From: Proteromonas lacertae
Lineage: Eukaryota > Sar > Bigyra > Opalinata > Proteromonadidae
Length of the DNA: 64,000 nucleotides
Direction of reading: 5' to 3'
Assembly (NCBI GenBank): GCA_002245135.1
Contig: NGBS01001171.1
Coordinates: 21,037 to 85,036, forward strand
Below are positions 24,566 through 37,688 of the stretch, piece after piece (position 1 is the stretch's first letter; the number at the start of each line of letters is the position of its first letter). The notes under the pieces are model-generated. The model was not told the origin of the DNA. It worked only from the letters and a program-made list of their open reading frames with translations, and made no database searches. The position numbers were made by a program, and so were the translations under genes.

Positions 24566-27012
24566 TTAATAGTATACATTAGTTAATTGAGTATATTTCT
24601 TCATTATACTCTTTAATTGGATTAATTCATCATTGTCATAATTGTTACCACTTATACTTAATGATTTCAGTGATTTCAATATACTTAAATTCATTACAAA
24701 TAATCTGATACCTGCATTCTTGATTTTGTTATCTAATTGAGATAATGATTTAAATTTTCATAAATAATATATATATATATACTGAATAGAAATATTGAAT
24801 TCAATTGTCTCATATATTGCAATTTATTGGCTAATTCGATAATACCATCATCACTAATCTTGTTGTTATCCAAATGAAGAGATTTTATATTAGATAAACT
24901 ACATATATGTTGACTTAAGAATATCATATCCTTATTAGTGATTTTGTTTTCTAAATATAGTAATATTTAATAAATAATATATACTTGAAAGAACTAATGT
25001 TTCTAAACCTGATATATCTTTAAATGTTTTACATATCACCAAACACCTTTCTTTTGTTAATTCCATTTCTATTAATCAAATAATGAAGTGATAAAAAAAG
25101 AATTAAAATATACCACAAACATGTAATTCAATCAGTTTCTTTAAACAACTAAAACTTTCACAAAATAACCTCAAATCTTTTGTTGATATTCTGCAATTAT
25201 TTAACCATAATTGTTTCAAATTTTTCATATTCTGAAAGAAATTGAAATGATTATTCTTTCTTATCAATTCAGTTTTCCATTCAATATCTATACTACAGTC
25301 ATTAAATTCCAGTATTCTTAAATTAGTTAAATATTTTATATTATTACTTATGCTATTTAATTGATACTGTTGTAATGGAAATTGAATAACTAAATATAAG
25401 AAGATATATAAATACATGACTCAAATGTGAGTATTTTCAAGTATGAAAAGTAATACATCTTTTTCATTAAATAATTGAATATCAATTTCATTGGATTAGA
25501 TGATGGTAAACAACCATTTGAAACTATTTATTTATCATAATAATAATAACAGTATACGTAATAAACACCAATGTAAATCATTGTTATTCTTTACATAATC
25601 TAATTCAACTAACTTATTGTTCAAAATCATTGAAAATGGACCTGTTATCATAGTCATTAGACTTTTTTGTAGTGAATTAAATACTCCTTTCATTTCATAG
25701 TTTCTGTTGTTATTACTGTTATTGTTATTGATATTTGAATCAAAGAATAAATTAGAATAAAAATTTGATATTATATTCTTTATGGATGGTTCAATTATGC
25801 AAAGTTGAATTAAAATGAAGTAATACTTTTCATCTCTTGTATTGATATACAATTTAATAATTTCACAAATAATATTTGAATACTTATACTTCTGTAAATA
25901 ATATACATCATTATTGTTTAAAACATAATAGGCAATTTCATGTAAATAATCTTTATCCAAATAATCATTGATATAAAATGAATTTACATTGGCTAAAATG
26001 AATTGAAAATCATCTTTTGGAATGTAATTCTTTTTTGATGTTGAAAATTTCTTTGAATTAATATCTAATACAATAATATTAATAATATTCATACATTTCA
26101 ATTCCAATAATATTTCTGATGGTAATATTCTACTATTGCTGTTTATATCTAATGTTCTTATTAACAAATTATTCATATATTCATAGTTAGGAATGGAGAA
26201 TAACTGTTCTATTGTTCCATATGTTATTGAATTTTTGATGGTTTTTGTAATACACTCATACATCTCCATTTTTGAATTATCTCTTTTGAATGTGAAAAAT
26301 GATTGTCCATTAGTGTAAATATAATATATTACACATCCAAAACTCCATATATCCGTTTCAATTGTTATTTCTTTCCCACACAGCTGCTCAGGTGATGTAT
26401 AATTCAGTTTATTTTCATTAAACAAAATGAACAAAAAACTATCAGACAAATAATATTCATTTTGAGTTTTGTCTTTAAATATTGTTGAAGGATTAATCTT
26501 TCCATGTACTAAACTTAAACAATCCAAAGATTTGATTATATTTGCTAGTGTAATGACTAATTTGAACTTTTCAAGGTGATTCGTTGGTATATTAGCATCT
26601 AACATTAACGATGAATTTTGATAGTACTTTTGTTTTACTAGCAAATGTCCACTCTCACTGTATGTAAGTATTTCGGATGGAATACTGTGATAGACATATT
26701 TGAATGTGTTATTGAAGATATACTATTATCATATTATAAAAGATTTATATTTTCATACTGAGAAATGAATAAATTTTGTTTCTATTGCCACTGTATTGAA
26801 GACTTTGACGATGACGTAATTAGATTTAAGCTTATTTTGGGACACATATATGCTTTGGAATTCTGTATTGGACAAACAATTCAGAGCCTAATGTAAAATG
26901 AATTATATATACAATATATGGAACATTAGAGAAAATTGAAGCCTATTACCACAATATCTAATTCCTATTATACAATATCAAAACTATCCTTAATGTTAAA
27001 TAAATAACGCAT
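24566..27012 (-). CDS. pseudokinase with C-terminal leucine-rich repeats
   Basis: The start is at 27012 (MRYLFNIKDSFDI), with in-frame splices near 26965, 26900 and 26730 leading into a kinase-like domain. The beta-3 lysine is kept (YVIVKVF), but HRD is HGK (LVHGKINPSTI) and DFG is DSF, so catalysis is unlikely. SPEQ and DIWSFGCVIYY of the C-lobe are intact. An insertion with an Asn run follows. After an intron at about 25545-25515, several ribonuclease-inhibitor-type LRRs follow, such as NIKSLHLDNNKISDDGI, each roughly 26-28 residues, interrupted by four or so small introns, ending at 24566. The layout parallels the pseudokinase-TPR gene at 9-12 kb: dead kinase first, binding repeats second. 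Confidence 0.75.
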
Positions 27013-27063
27013 CACTGTTTATGTCAATAATAGTGACACAATTAAAGAAAGAAAACACAGCTT

Positions 27064-27070
27064 GGCTTGA
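27064..27070 (-). promoter_or_regulatory. TCAAGCC promoter-type element
   Basis: TCAAGCC in sense for the minus-strand pseudokinase-LRR gene, 51 nt before its ATG. It also lies only 10 nt before the plus-strand DNAJC2 ATG at 27081, so the two genes share a 68-nt spacer. Confidence 0.4.
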
Positions 27071-27080
27071 TCATAATAAA

Positions 27081-29030
27081 ATGGATGAATTAGAAATTTT
27101 GATGCTACCAAGCAACTCAGATAATATATCTGAATGTAAAATATATGACCATCTTTCTGGTATAGTAGTAATTAAATAATTTCTAGACTTTGAGCAAATT
27201 ACAGAGTTTGAGCCAAATGGACCAGTATATGGTGATATAATTCATATTACAGAAAAGGGCTTCCCTGATTTTAATTATCCAGAGTATTTATTTAATCTTT
27301 TATATCGAATTACACAATAGAACGCCACATGAAGAAGAAGAAAGTCAAGAAAAGGAAGAAAAGTCAAAATTGTCTGAATTATTCAAAGAGGATGATGATT
27401 TATATGATCTATTAGGTTTAAGTGATATTTCTTATAATGCTTCACAAGAACAAATCAAAACAGCATATAGAAAAATGGTACTGAAATATCATCCAGATAA
27501 AATTGGAACTGGAGAATCTACCCCAAAAGAAACAAAAGAATTATTTTTGAAAATCCAACATGCCAATGAAATACTAAGTAATCCAGAGAAAAGAAGGGGT
27601 TATGATTCAAATTTCCACTTTGACGAATGGATTCCAGATGAGCCAATACCTGAATCTGATTTTTACACTGTCTATGGTCCAATTTTTCAATCCAACAGTC
27701 GATTTTCAGAAAAGAAGCCTTGTCCGGAATTAGGTGATGAAACAACTAGTTATGAAGATTTACAGAAGTTTTACAGGTTTTGGCGTGATTTTAAATCGTG
27801 GAGAGATTTTAGTCAATTTGATGAGCAAGATGAGGATGTATATATATTATCAATTTAATTTAATTTATTAGAGTGCAACATGTAGAGAAGAAAGAAGATG
27901 GATGCAACAGCAGAATAAAGCCAATAGAATAAAATTAAAGAATAAAGAGAATAAAAGAATATCAAATTTAATAGAAAGATGTTATAAAGATGATCCAAGA
28001 ATAAAGAAATATAAAGAAGAATTAAAAGTATGTATTTTATTATTATAATTATTAAAATAGAGAAAAGAAGAAGAAGAAAAGAGATTAGAAGAGGAAAGAC
28101 TTAAAGAGATTGAAAGAGAAAGAATAGAAAAAGAAAAAAGAGAAAAAGAAGGTATTATTATTATATATTATTTAATAGAACTTGAAAAACAGAAAGAATT
28201 AGAAAGACAAAAGAAAGAAAAGATTCAAAACTTAAGAAAACATCTTCGAACTCTTATACAGAATACACCATCAATAATAAACAATCAAAATATGTCCAAA
28301 TATATTGGATTATTAGAAGAGAATGAATTAACTGAAATAATCTCAAAACTTGAAGAAAACCTAGAAAATGGAATCAAAATAATAGAAGATGAATTAAATA
28401 GAATAGAAATGAAAAAACAAGAAGAATTAGAAGAAATGAGGAAAAAATTGGAAGAAAAAGAAAAGAAATCAAAAAGTAAAAGTGTTAATAATACTCCTTG
28501 GAAAGATTATGAAGATGATTTATTGTATAAAGGAATAAAGAAATTTCCAGTATAATATATAATTATATATATTGATTTACTTTTTATAGGCAGGTAAACC
28601 TCACAGATGGGAAAGTATTTCATCATTTTTAGAAAAGAATGGTGCAGAAAATAGAAGTAGTGAAGAATGTTCATTAAGATATGATTTCCTGAAAAAGAAG
28701 AATTTGAATAAAGATAATAAAAGTTCTTACGATAAATTTGTTGAAGAAAATAAACTTAAAAATCAAATGGAAATTCATTTAGAAACTGATTATGATAGAA
28801 TTAATGAATCAACTACAAAAACCATTATAATTCCATCATCTACAGCTAATGAAAATGATTGGTCAGCTGAACAACAAAAACAACTTGAAGATGGTTTGAG
28901 AACTTATCCAAATACTATGGATAAGAATGAAAGATGGAGTAAAATAGCAAAATGTGTAAATGGAAAAACAAAAAAACAATGTGTTGAAAGGTATAAAGAA
29001 TTGCAAATGAAAATAAAAAATAAAAAATAA
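27081..29030 (+). CDS. DNAJC2/MPP11-type zuotin (ribosome-associated J-protein with SANT domains)
   Basis: Ribosome-associated co-chaperone that stimulates Hsp70 on nascent chains. After a short acidic N-terminus (introns near 27140-27190 and 27285-27320) comes a J-domain with the HPD triad (KYHPDKIGTG). The zuotin homology domain contains FDEWIPDEPIPESDF and FWRDFKSWRDFSQFD. A highly charged helical region with three or so introns is followed by two SANT/Myb domains (TPWKDYEDDLLYKGIKKFP and NDWSAEQQKQLEDGLRTYP). The two SANT domains match the animal, plant and protist DNAJC2 layout rather than yeast Zuo1, which lacks them. Confidence 0.92.
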
Positions 29031-29126
29031 AAAAACATAATTTATGTTGTTGATTTCTTTTTTCTCAAATTGAAAATATTTCTAAAATCAATTTTTCTTT
29101 AAAAAACACATAAAAATCAAGCAAAA

Positions 29127-30485
29127 TCAAATTAAAGGAGGTATTTCATCATCATCATCATTAATCACTATATTTTCACTATTTGCTGAAGTAGAAATCT
29201 TAACAGTTTTTCTTTCTTTCAATAATGCTTCTCCTTCATCTTCTTTATTCTCATTTTTAACAATACCAGTCAATTTAACAGCTTCTAATATCTGTTCTCC
29301 TTTACTTGCATTTTTATTAAATAATTTTACTCTGCCATTGTCATTCACATTATTATTACTCTTTTTCTTCTTCTCTATATTCAACTCATCTATTGTCTCA
29401 AATGTATGTAATGTTGATCCCTTATTTACTTTCGGCATTATTAATTTCAACGTACCTGTTGTTGTAGATCTTTCCACCTTTGATTTATCACTTTGAACTT
29501 CTTCTGGTAATTCCAATCGCAATGTTTTACCTTTAGCTACTACACTTATATAAAATGGTTGAATATCAGCATCGATTAACGAAGTAGATAAAAATTGAGG
29601 AAAATCAACTTCAAGAATTAAAGTATTATTCTTATCATCTTCACTAAATCGAAAATTCCAATGTCCTTGATTACATTGACGAATTACTCCTTGTCTTTCT
29701 AAACCTCTTTCTCTTTCCAATGCTTTTAAGTGTTCTAATTCATAATTACGTTGTTTTGGAAGGTTGGCATTCTTTTTATCTTCTTCTTGTTGTTTTTGTT
29801 CTGCTAATTCTCTGTACATGTGTAACCTTGTCTCTGGAGTATTTTCACAATGATCCGGATCATATTCTGCTGGTTTTCTGTTCTTTTTTTCTATCGATTT
29901 CTTCACTGCTAATTCTCGAAGTTCATTTGTGTTCTTTTCGAGTTCTGCTGTTGCTTTTATTCTGTCACTTCTTGTTATATCATTACCACTAACTTTTGAA
30001 GCTATTCAATAAGAATTATATCTATACTTGTGGTAAATTAGCAATTATATAGTTTTTACATCCTTCCCATTCACAACATGGATTACCAATTAAATACAAC
30101 TCATTTAAATGAGTGTTACATTTAAGATTATTGACTGATTCTTCAAGAGCATCAAGATCTATGAAATTAACCGTAAGATCTAATTTATTTAGAAATTCAC
30201 AAGTTCTAGGATTAATGACAAAGATTTAATATACTTTAATCCTTCTATTTTCTCTACATTGTTTAATGCTAAATTAAGATACTCTAGATCTTTTAATGGT
30301 TCTAGATTCTCTATTTTAGATATGATGTTATTTTGTAAATATAAAATTTTCAATTTTTTGCATAAATGACCTATAACTTCTATTTTTTCTATTTCTAATT
30401 GATGCAATGATATTTCTTCTAAATCAGCTGTAATACCATCATTGTGTTCTGCCTTCTTTTTGATTAAATCTTTGGTAAGCTTCAT
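29127..30485 (-). CDS. DNAAF11: dynein axonemal assembly factor 11 (LRRC6-like)
   Basis: Cytoplasmic factor needed to preassemble the dynein arms of motile cilia. The N-terminal SDS22-type LRRs start [17 protein letters not shown] and include [18 protein letters not shown] and [15 protein letters not shown], close to the animal protein. The LRR cap reads [11 protein letters not shown] charged linker ([16 protein letters not shown]) leads to a CS/p23-like beta-sandwich ([20 protein letters not shown] to [10 protein letters not shown]). The tail is acidic. The intron at 30002-30027 follows LPQ but is one base out of phase; a second G at the donor would restore family-like sequence. The neighbouring divergent kinesin starts 101 nt away. 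Confidence 0.92.
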
Positions 30486-30586
30486 AATTACAAAAATAAA
30501 ATTAAAAAAACTGATTTGAAACGGATCCAAGCTTGGGGTTTGAAAATCAAAATTTCCCAAATTTTATTTATTTATAGGCTATTGAG

Positions 30587-31139
30587 ATGTCTACTGTTTT
30601 TAGTGTATCTATCGAAATTTTAAGACTATTAGGCATTCCCAATAATTAGACCTATAATAAATCTAGAGTGTCGACATACAGATCCAAGTTTGATAAGGGA
30701 TTATATATCTATAACAGAAGATGCTACATTAAAACCAGTATGTTCATAATTATTTATAATTTATTATGTAGACTCTGTTGTCAATACCTGAAGCTAATTT
30801 TCAATGTACGTTTTCTAGATGCTTTATGTATCATCCTGCTGATGATGATGGTTTACATCCTCAGGTTGATGTGTATAACAACATATGAGACTGACTATTT
30901 ATTTAATAGATACGGTGAAATTGGTGATTCATATATAAGACATCTATTAAAAGGCTATAACACTTGTGTATTTGCGTATATACACATAATATTACATATA
31001 TATTAGATTTGGTCAAGTAGGAAGTGGTAAAACTTTTACAATGGAAGGAAATGAAGAAAATCCTGGTTTGTGTAGATTAATGATGAATAATCTAATGACA
31101 AAAGCAGCCAATGATCAGTCAGTAAAGTCAATATCAGTA

Positions 31140-31187
<48 letters not shown>

Positions 31188-34100
31188 ATCTTATTCTTAT
31201 GGTTTTATAGATGATAATTTTAGAAGATTATAATCTCGAATTATATGATTTATTATCAACCTCCAGAACCCCACTTCGTGTGCAATTTAACATACAAAAA
31301 GGATTAGAAGTAAAAGGAGCAACTGTTCATACATTCACCGAGTTTAATGACACAACAACTCAAGAAATGTTAAACTTATATACAGAAGCAGTAAACCGAA
31401 GAACAATTGGTACAAGCAGTTTAAATCCAAAGTGTTCACTTGCTCATACAATAGTGGAAATTACTGTAGAAGTGGAAAAGACTATTAATAATAAACAAAT
31501 AACCAGAACAGGTCATATGTGTTTGATTGATTTAGCTGGTCATCAAGAGAAAGATAAAAGTAGTACAGTCTCTTTAGATAAGCAGACAATTGAAATAAAC
31601 AAGTCGTTATATAATTTGACAAATTTAATTTCTGATATTTATCGTAAACAAACTGAGTTTCAAAAATCAAAAAATAAAAGTACAAAGATGGAAATTAATC
31701 CAACTTATCTTCGTTCTTGTAACTTAACAAGATATTTATCTCCACTTTTGTTTCATAATAGCAGAGTGGCTGTATTACTATGTTGTTCTCCAGCTAAATG
31801 GAATAAAAATGAAACAATTAATACACTTCAATTTGGTGTTAAAATGATGAATTTGAAAACCGATTTTTTAATACCAATCGGTAGTAAAGGTGAAGGTGAA
31901 TTATCAAAGAATGAAGAAGAAATGGATAATTTGAGGAATGAATTTGAAGATGAGAAACAGAGATTAATTAGAGATTATGTAAGTAAAATAGAAAAGATGA
32001 ATAAACAACATGAAATTGAATTAGCTCAAATGAAAGAGAATAATGAATATAAACTGAAATATGAAGAATTGTTGAAGAAATATAACCAATTAAAGAATGA
32101 TTATGATAAATTGAAATTAGAAAATGAAGAATTAAAGAATAGAAATAATCAGGTTGAAAGTGATTTAAATAATTGTAGAAGTCAAAGTGGAAAGTGTCAA
32201 GCCCAAGTTCAAAGCCAAATTCAAGCAATTAACAAGCTGAAAATGGAAACTGAAAAGTTAAAAAAAGAAAATCAAGTATTGGGTAATACTAATAAAGGAT
32301 TGAGAGTTCAATTAGGAAAGACTCAAACCAACTTGAAGAAAATTGTATTTATTCTTTTTTAATTGTTATTATATTCCATATATAGAATGATGATCATATG
32401 AAAGCAACAATGGTTACTTCAGAAATTCAAGAATTAAACAAGAATAAAGATGAAATAATAGCAAACTTAGAGATGGAAATTGAACAATTGAAATCTGTCA
32501 AAACTGACTTAGAAACAGAGAATGAGGCAGTTACAACAACAAGTAACAATTTAAAAGAAGAGAATGATAGTTTAAAGATCCAATTAGAGAAAATAGAAGA
32601 TGAAATGGGTGAAATGCAAAGAAAACAAGAAGAAATGGAGATGAAAAAGATTGATGAAAATGATGATGAAAATAGTAAAAGAAATAATTATAAAGCTGAG
32701 TTTTTATTACATGCAATAACAAAGTATAATGAATTATTAGATATCTTACCACCAGATGTATATATTATTATTATTATTATGTGTTTATATAGAAGAGATT
32801 TAAGCAAATTAGAAGGCTAATAAAACTAGAATATGAGCGAGAAATGTTACAGAAAGAATATGACATAAATAAGGAAGAATATTCAAAGTTGAATGATAAG
32901 ATAGCTAATTGTAAGAATCCTCAAATGAAAGAAGAGTTGATTGTATTTTTATATCATTTATTTGCATAGAAAAAGAGAAATGAACTCGAAAAGAAGATGA
33001 AAGAGCAATTAGAATTAATCAATGAAAAGAAAAAGAAAGTAGAAAAGTTAAGAAAGAAGAATAAATTGTTTTTGACTTTATTAGAAGCAAATAAACATGA
33101 AAGAGGTGATTTATCATTACAATCTAAACACCAAAAATCATTATTGAATGATACAAAAGTATATATAATTATATTTGTGTTTTAGAATCATTTCCAAAAA
33201 GTCATTAAAGCATTTTATGAAAAGATTAAAGTAATCGAATCCATTGTTGATGTAAAAATTGATCAAGTAACAGATGATGATGATGATGGATCATCAATAC
33301 CAAATTATTTCCAAATCAAAGAAAAGATACAAGAATTAGTATTTATATTATAATTATTTATTATATAATAGATGAAAAAAGCTATTAAAGAATTGAATGA
33401 AATAATGGAAAATGCCAAAAAATCAATAAAGAAGTATGAAAATAATACAAATGAAGATACAAGTGTATATAATATTATTATTTCCTTAATATTTATGTAT
33501 TATATATAATAGAAGAATCTTAACAATGAAGTAAACATCTTTACTAATCAAATGACTGAATTGAATAAAATCATTAGAGATGAGTTAGATGAAATATTTA
33601 TACCAAATAGAACAATTGTATTCACATCGATATTCATATTATTATTTTATAGCCTGATCCGCGAATGCCAAAATATTTCTCAAAGAAAGAAGAACTATTA
33701 AAAGTACTTGAACAATCTCTACAAGAATTCAATGAAGCAAAGAAATATATTGTAGATAACAGTGAAACAATTAACACTACAAATGAGATTGTGAATAAAT
33801 ACAACCAAATAAGAGATGTATTAAATGAGAAATTAGATTCGATATTCCAATTGTCACCAGAGTATAAGTATTTGAGTTTAGAAGGAGATAATCCATTCAA
33901 ATTTGATGAAAATGATAATGATAAAAAGAAGTTGAAGTGGTTTGTATAAATAAATATATTCTATTTAATTATATCAATAGATAAGTAGAATTCTTAGAGA
34001 ACTTCAGGAACTAATGACAACTACAAACAAAACAATTGAAGAAAATGAATTAGAAATATTAAACTTAAGAATGGAGTTAAAGACACAATTTCAAATCCAT

Positions 34101-35062
34101 CCAGATATCTTATTGAAATTACATCTGTACAATTTAAATAAATTATTATTGGATGATGCAATCAACGGATATCAAAAACATTTAACTTCTATTGAAGTGA
34201 AACATAGACATATCCAAGAGTATTGTAACTTATTCATCAAAAATATCAAAGATGAGAAATTAAAAGAAAAATTCAGTGTAACTTTTGTTGATCCAAATAA
34301 AGAGATTGTTCAAATGAATATAATCTATAAGCATTTAATTAATCCTTATAATTATAATACATTTGATATTGTAAAGTATTTAAGAAGTGAGATTCCTTCA
34401 CTTTATACTGGAAGAAAGATTCACGATTATTTCACACGAAAAGGTGAAGAGTATATGAGTCAAGATTTTATTTATGATGCTGAAGTATGCTTTTTATATT
34501 TTTTTATTTATATTTCCAATAGTTATACTTCCCATCATTCTATAACCAATCCAAAGCCATATCATTTCAAGATCTTCTTCGTGTAAAAGGAAATGCAGAT
34601 TTATTAAGAATGAGTTTAAGTTTATTACAAATATTTTTACCTTTAATTGGATATGATTTAACAATTAGAGATGATAAAACTGTTCTATGTAAAAGAATTA
34701 ATGACCATGATAAATATAAAGCAAGAATAATGTTATTAAATGATTTTAACTATCAATTTTGTTTGACTCAGATATTCTATCATTTACAGGAGACTCACCA
34801 AGATGAAATACATATAGCAATATTAAATGCAATTAATGATAGTTTGAATGAAAAGAAGAGATATAGCAAAATGTTGAAAATTGATATTTTGAGTGATTTG
34901 TATAGAAATGTATGGATTAGATTGATAAGTGATATTTCAGGAGAAGAAACTGAAAAGACATCTAAGGTTGACAAGCCAAAGGAGAAGATGAAGTTTGTTG
35001 ATGATGAAGACGAAGATGATGATGAAGGAAATGAAAGTGATAATGACATTTATATATTTTAA
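30587..35062 (+). CDS. divergent kinesin with N-terminal motor and long coiled coil
   Basis: The motor begins just after the ATG; an intron around 30605-30636 leads into AFPIIRPIINLECRH. The P-loop is intact (FGQVGSGKTFTMEG). Switch II is DLAGHQE instead of DLAGSE. Switch I, normally NxxSSRSH, is degenerate here (NPKCSLAH), so ATPase activity may be reduced. The motor ends with INTLQFGVKMMNLK. A coiled coil (about 31900-33700) spread over many small exons follows, then a helical C-terminal region and an acidic end (DDEDEDDDEGNESD). One intron near 31141-31209 is mostly AT dinucleotides. The family could not be assigned. The divergent promoter shared with DNAAF11 hints at a ciliary role, which is inference only. 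Confidence 0.75.
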
Positions 35063-35181
35063 TTCGTAAAAATTTATTGATATTGTTATATTTTGTTAAT
35101 TTTCTTATTCATTTTTTGTTGAATAGTAAGGACTAATAATTACAAGCTTTTTCTTTCAAACTATTTACATTTTTCTTTTTT

Positions 35182-35625
35182 ATGGCTGGTAAACAAGCTA
35201 GAAGACATAGAATTTGTGCTAAAAAGAAGGGATGGAAGAAACTAAGGTCAGTCAAAAATCGACCAAAGGATTTAGATCAGATACAAGTATCATTCTTTCT
35301 CTAATGATGTAGGATGAAATAAAAAAAGAAATAGAATTGAAAGAAAAAGGTATTGAAGTAGTTAGAGAATTTGATGAAGATCTTCCTGGGTATGAATATC
35401 TACTGTAATGCATTAGAGGTGGTCAATTCTATTGTACTCCATGTGGTAGATATTTTAAAGATGAAGAATCTATGCGCAAACATGAATTATGCAAAATTCA
35501 TAAAAAGAAGTATAACTATATATTATTCATCAATTTTATTGTTTTGTCATAGAGTTAAAGCAGCAGCAGAGCCGCAGTACACACAAAAGGAAGCTGAAGA
35601 AGCAGCAGGAATGACACATGAATAG
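35182..35625 (+). CDS. ZNF593/Bud20-type zinc finger, 60S ribosome export factor
   Basis: The small basic protein MAGKQARRHRICAKKKGWKK continues through RPKDLDQIQDEI and FDEDLPGGGQF. The C2H2 finger reads FYCTPCGRYF with histidines in KHELCKIH. The C-terminus is the family hallmark EPQYTQKEAEEAAGM. Introns occur at about 35286-35310, 35390-35416 and 35512-35555. Its relatives (yeast Bud20, animal ZNF593) shuttle with pre-60S particles. The product is about 115 residues, the usual size. Confidence 0.9.
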
Positions 35626-35916
35626 TTTATATTTTAGATATGTGATATTAATATGTAATTGCTTTGTATATGTGTGTTTTTCTACTGAAAATACTAGCAT
35701 TAATATATATTTACATTTTTGAATAAATTAAACCAATTAAACATGTTATATTGAATTTTATACGTTTAAATCTATGTAACTAAAGTAATTTTTAAAAATA
35801 AATTAATTATAACTGTTAGAAGATTCTAAAATTCACAGTTAAAATGAAAAATGATTGGAACAAATAAAAATAGTTGTTATAAAAATTCAAAACTTTGAAC
35901 CTAAAATCAAAATATA

Positions 35917-36945
35917 ATGCCAAAAAACCAAGTATATCCAGACGAAATCGTATCTAAAGCTACACATGCAACCGCACAAGCTCCAGTAAAGCCATTAAAC
36001 AAAGCACAGCGTCCTGCACTAGCTGATATCACCAATGGAGGTTCTTCAAGAAATATAATCCGTTCCAATTTCAATCATGCAGATAGTTATGTCAAAAACC
36101 AAGCAAGATATTCTTCAGAGTTCAAGGATGCTGATGACATTGATGAAGGAGATGAAGAACACCCTCTTGAAGCTGCGCAATACGTCAATGAGATATATCA
36201 ATACTACAGAGAGCAAGAACTCAGATTCTGTGTAGATCCTGAGTATATGAGTCGTCAGCCAAAGATAAGTCCCAAAATGAGAGAAATTTTGATTGACTGG
36301 TTGATAGATGTACATGTTAAATTCAATATGCAACCAGAAACCTTGTTTTTAACAGTCAACTATTTAGATCGATTTTTGGAGATGTGTCCTGTAGCTAGAA
36401 ATAAATTGCAATTAGTTGGAATAACATGTTTATTAATTGCAGCAAAATATGAAGAAATGATGTTTCCAGAAATTAGAGATTTTGTGTATATAACAGATAA
36501 CGCTTATACTCGTGAAGAAATATTAAAAATGGAATCAGTCATAGTCTCACATCTAAAATTCGACTTAACTCTTCCAACAATATACAGATTCTTAAATCGT
36601 TACCTTAAAGCAGATCGTGGCAAAGAATGTCATAAAGTATGTGCTGAATACTTAGCAGAAAGATGTTTACAGAGTTATGAAATCTTACATTTCAGTCCAT
36701 CACTTATTGCATCATCATGTGTTTATTTATCAAATATTCTAATGAAAAACAATCAATATTGGACACCCTGTTTATCTAAATATACAACTTATAATGCTAG
36801 AGATTTAGAAAAATGTTGCAAAGTGATTATCTGTATGTTAAGTGATTCATCTAATGAATTAGAAGCCTGTAAAAGAAAATTTGCTGGAAATCAATATTCT
36901 GGTGTTAGTAGATATGTTGAGAATAACTTGGCATTATTTATGTAA
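35917..36945 (+). CDS. B-type mitotic cyclin
   Basis: Activates the mitotic cyclin-dependent kinase. This intronless 342-residue protein has an N-terminal destruction box (RPALADITN, near residue 32), which marks it for anaphase-promoting-complex degradation. The two cyclin folds start REILIDWLIDVHVKF and continue with FLTVNYLDRFLE and AAKYEEMMFPEIRDFVYI; the second repeat includes LPTIYRFLNRYLK. The B type is supported by the D-box and the IDWLIDVH signature. The absence of introns, in a window where most genes are split, is notable. Confidence 0.95.
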   Translation: MPKNQVYPDEIVSKATHATAQAPVKPLNKAQRPALADITNGGSSRNIIRSNFNHADSYVKNQARYSSEFKDADDIDEGDEEHPLEAAQYVNEIYQYYREQELRFCVDPEYMSRQPKISPKMREILIDWLIDVHVKFNMQPETLFLTVNYLDRFLEMCPVARNKLQLVGITCLLIAAKYEEMMFPEIRDFVYITDNAYTREEILKMESVIVSHLKFDLTLPTIYRFLNRYLKADRGKECHKVCAEYLAERCLQSYEILHFSPSLIASSCVYLSNILMKNNQYWTPCLSKYTTYNARDLEKCCKVIICMLSDSSNELEACKRKFAGNQYSGVSRYVENNLALFM

Positions 36946-37191
36946 TTAAATTAATTAGAAAGAAATGCCAAATATATCATCATCAGAACATATATAAATC
37001 CTTAATCCTATCATCTAAAAGTAACAATTATCTTCAATCATTCTTTTATTTATTAAAAAGGAAGTATATTCTTTTTTAAAATAAGTTTTTTTCTATATAT
37101 AGTTGTTTTTGTTATTGATTATTATAATGATATTTGATTCTGATTTGATCATAATAGATTTAAATATTAATTAATTTTTATTTTTCTAGCA

Positions 37192-37632
37192 ATGAGAAAT
37201 ATCTATCTATTTGTTATTTTATTTATATGTATTAGTGTAGTTACAGCAAGACCAAAAATTAATAAAGTTAGTAAAGATAAACAACATAAAAGTGAAGAAG
37301 TGAATAATGAAATGGAAAAAGAACAAATTCAAGCTAAACTGGATATGGAAAGAGATAATAAAGCATTTGTTGACAAACATATAAACGCTCTAGTGAATCA
37401 TTTTTATCCTGATCCTAGTCATCAAATGTTAGTGAAAGATAAGAATTTTGAATATCCAACAGACTATGAAGATTGTCAAAATGATTTAATAGCAACTTGG
37501 AAGAAATATTGCGGAGAAGTAACAGACTATCTAAAAGAACAGTATCATACATTTAAGAATTTGTGTTCAATGCATCATGGGGATACTGATGAGTTTTTCA
37601 TATTTCTAAAGGAATCTTGTTTGAATGATTAA
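37192..37632 (+). CDS. small secreted cysteine-containing protein
   Basis: Residues 1-19 (MRNIYLFVILFICISVVTA) are a classic signal peptide with a likely cut after VTA. The mature protein, about 127 residues, has a charged helical N-part. The C-part has cysteines at EDCQND, KYCGEV, NLCSMH and ESCLND, probably two disulphides. The product is intronless. The helical four-cysteine pattern loosely recalls saposin-like folds, but spacing does not match and I do not assign it. Confidence 0.7.
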   Translation: MRNIYLFVILFICISVVTARPKINKVSKDKQHKSEEVNNEMEKEQIQAKLDMERDNKAFVDKHINALVNHFYPDPSHQMLVKDKNFEYPTDYEDCQNDLIATWKKYCGEVTDYLKEQYHTFKNLCSMHHGDTDEFFIFLKESCLND

Positions 37633-37688
37633 TATTAGAAAGATATATACATTCAGCAAAAACAAAATAAAACGAAAAATAAATAACA

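Noticed and set aside
30600..30670. In-frame TAG at the start of the kinesin motor
   Set aside because: A 31-nt intron ending ATTAG gives a phase 0 join into the motor's first strand.
31141..31186. AT dinucleotide run as a repeat element
   Set aside because: It is part of a normal intron of the kinesin gene; many introns here are AT repeats.
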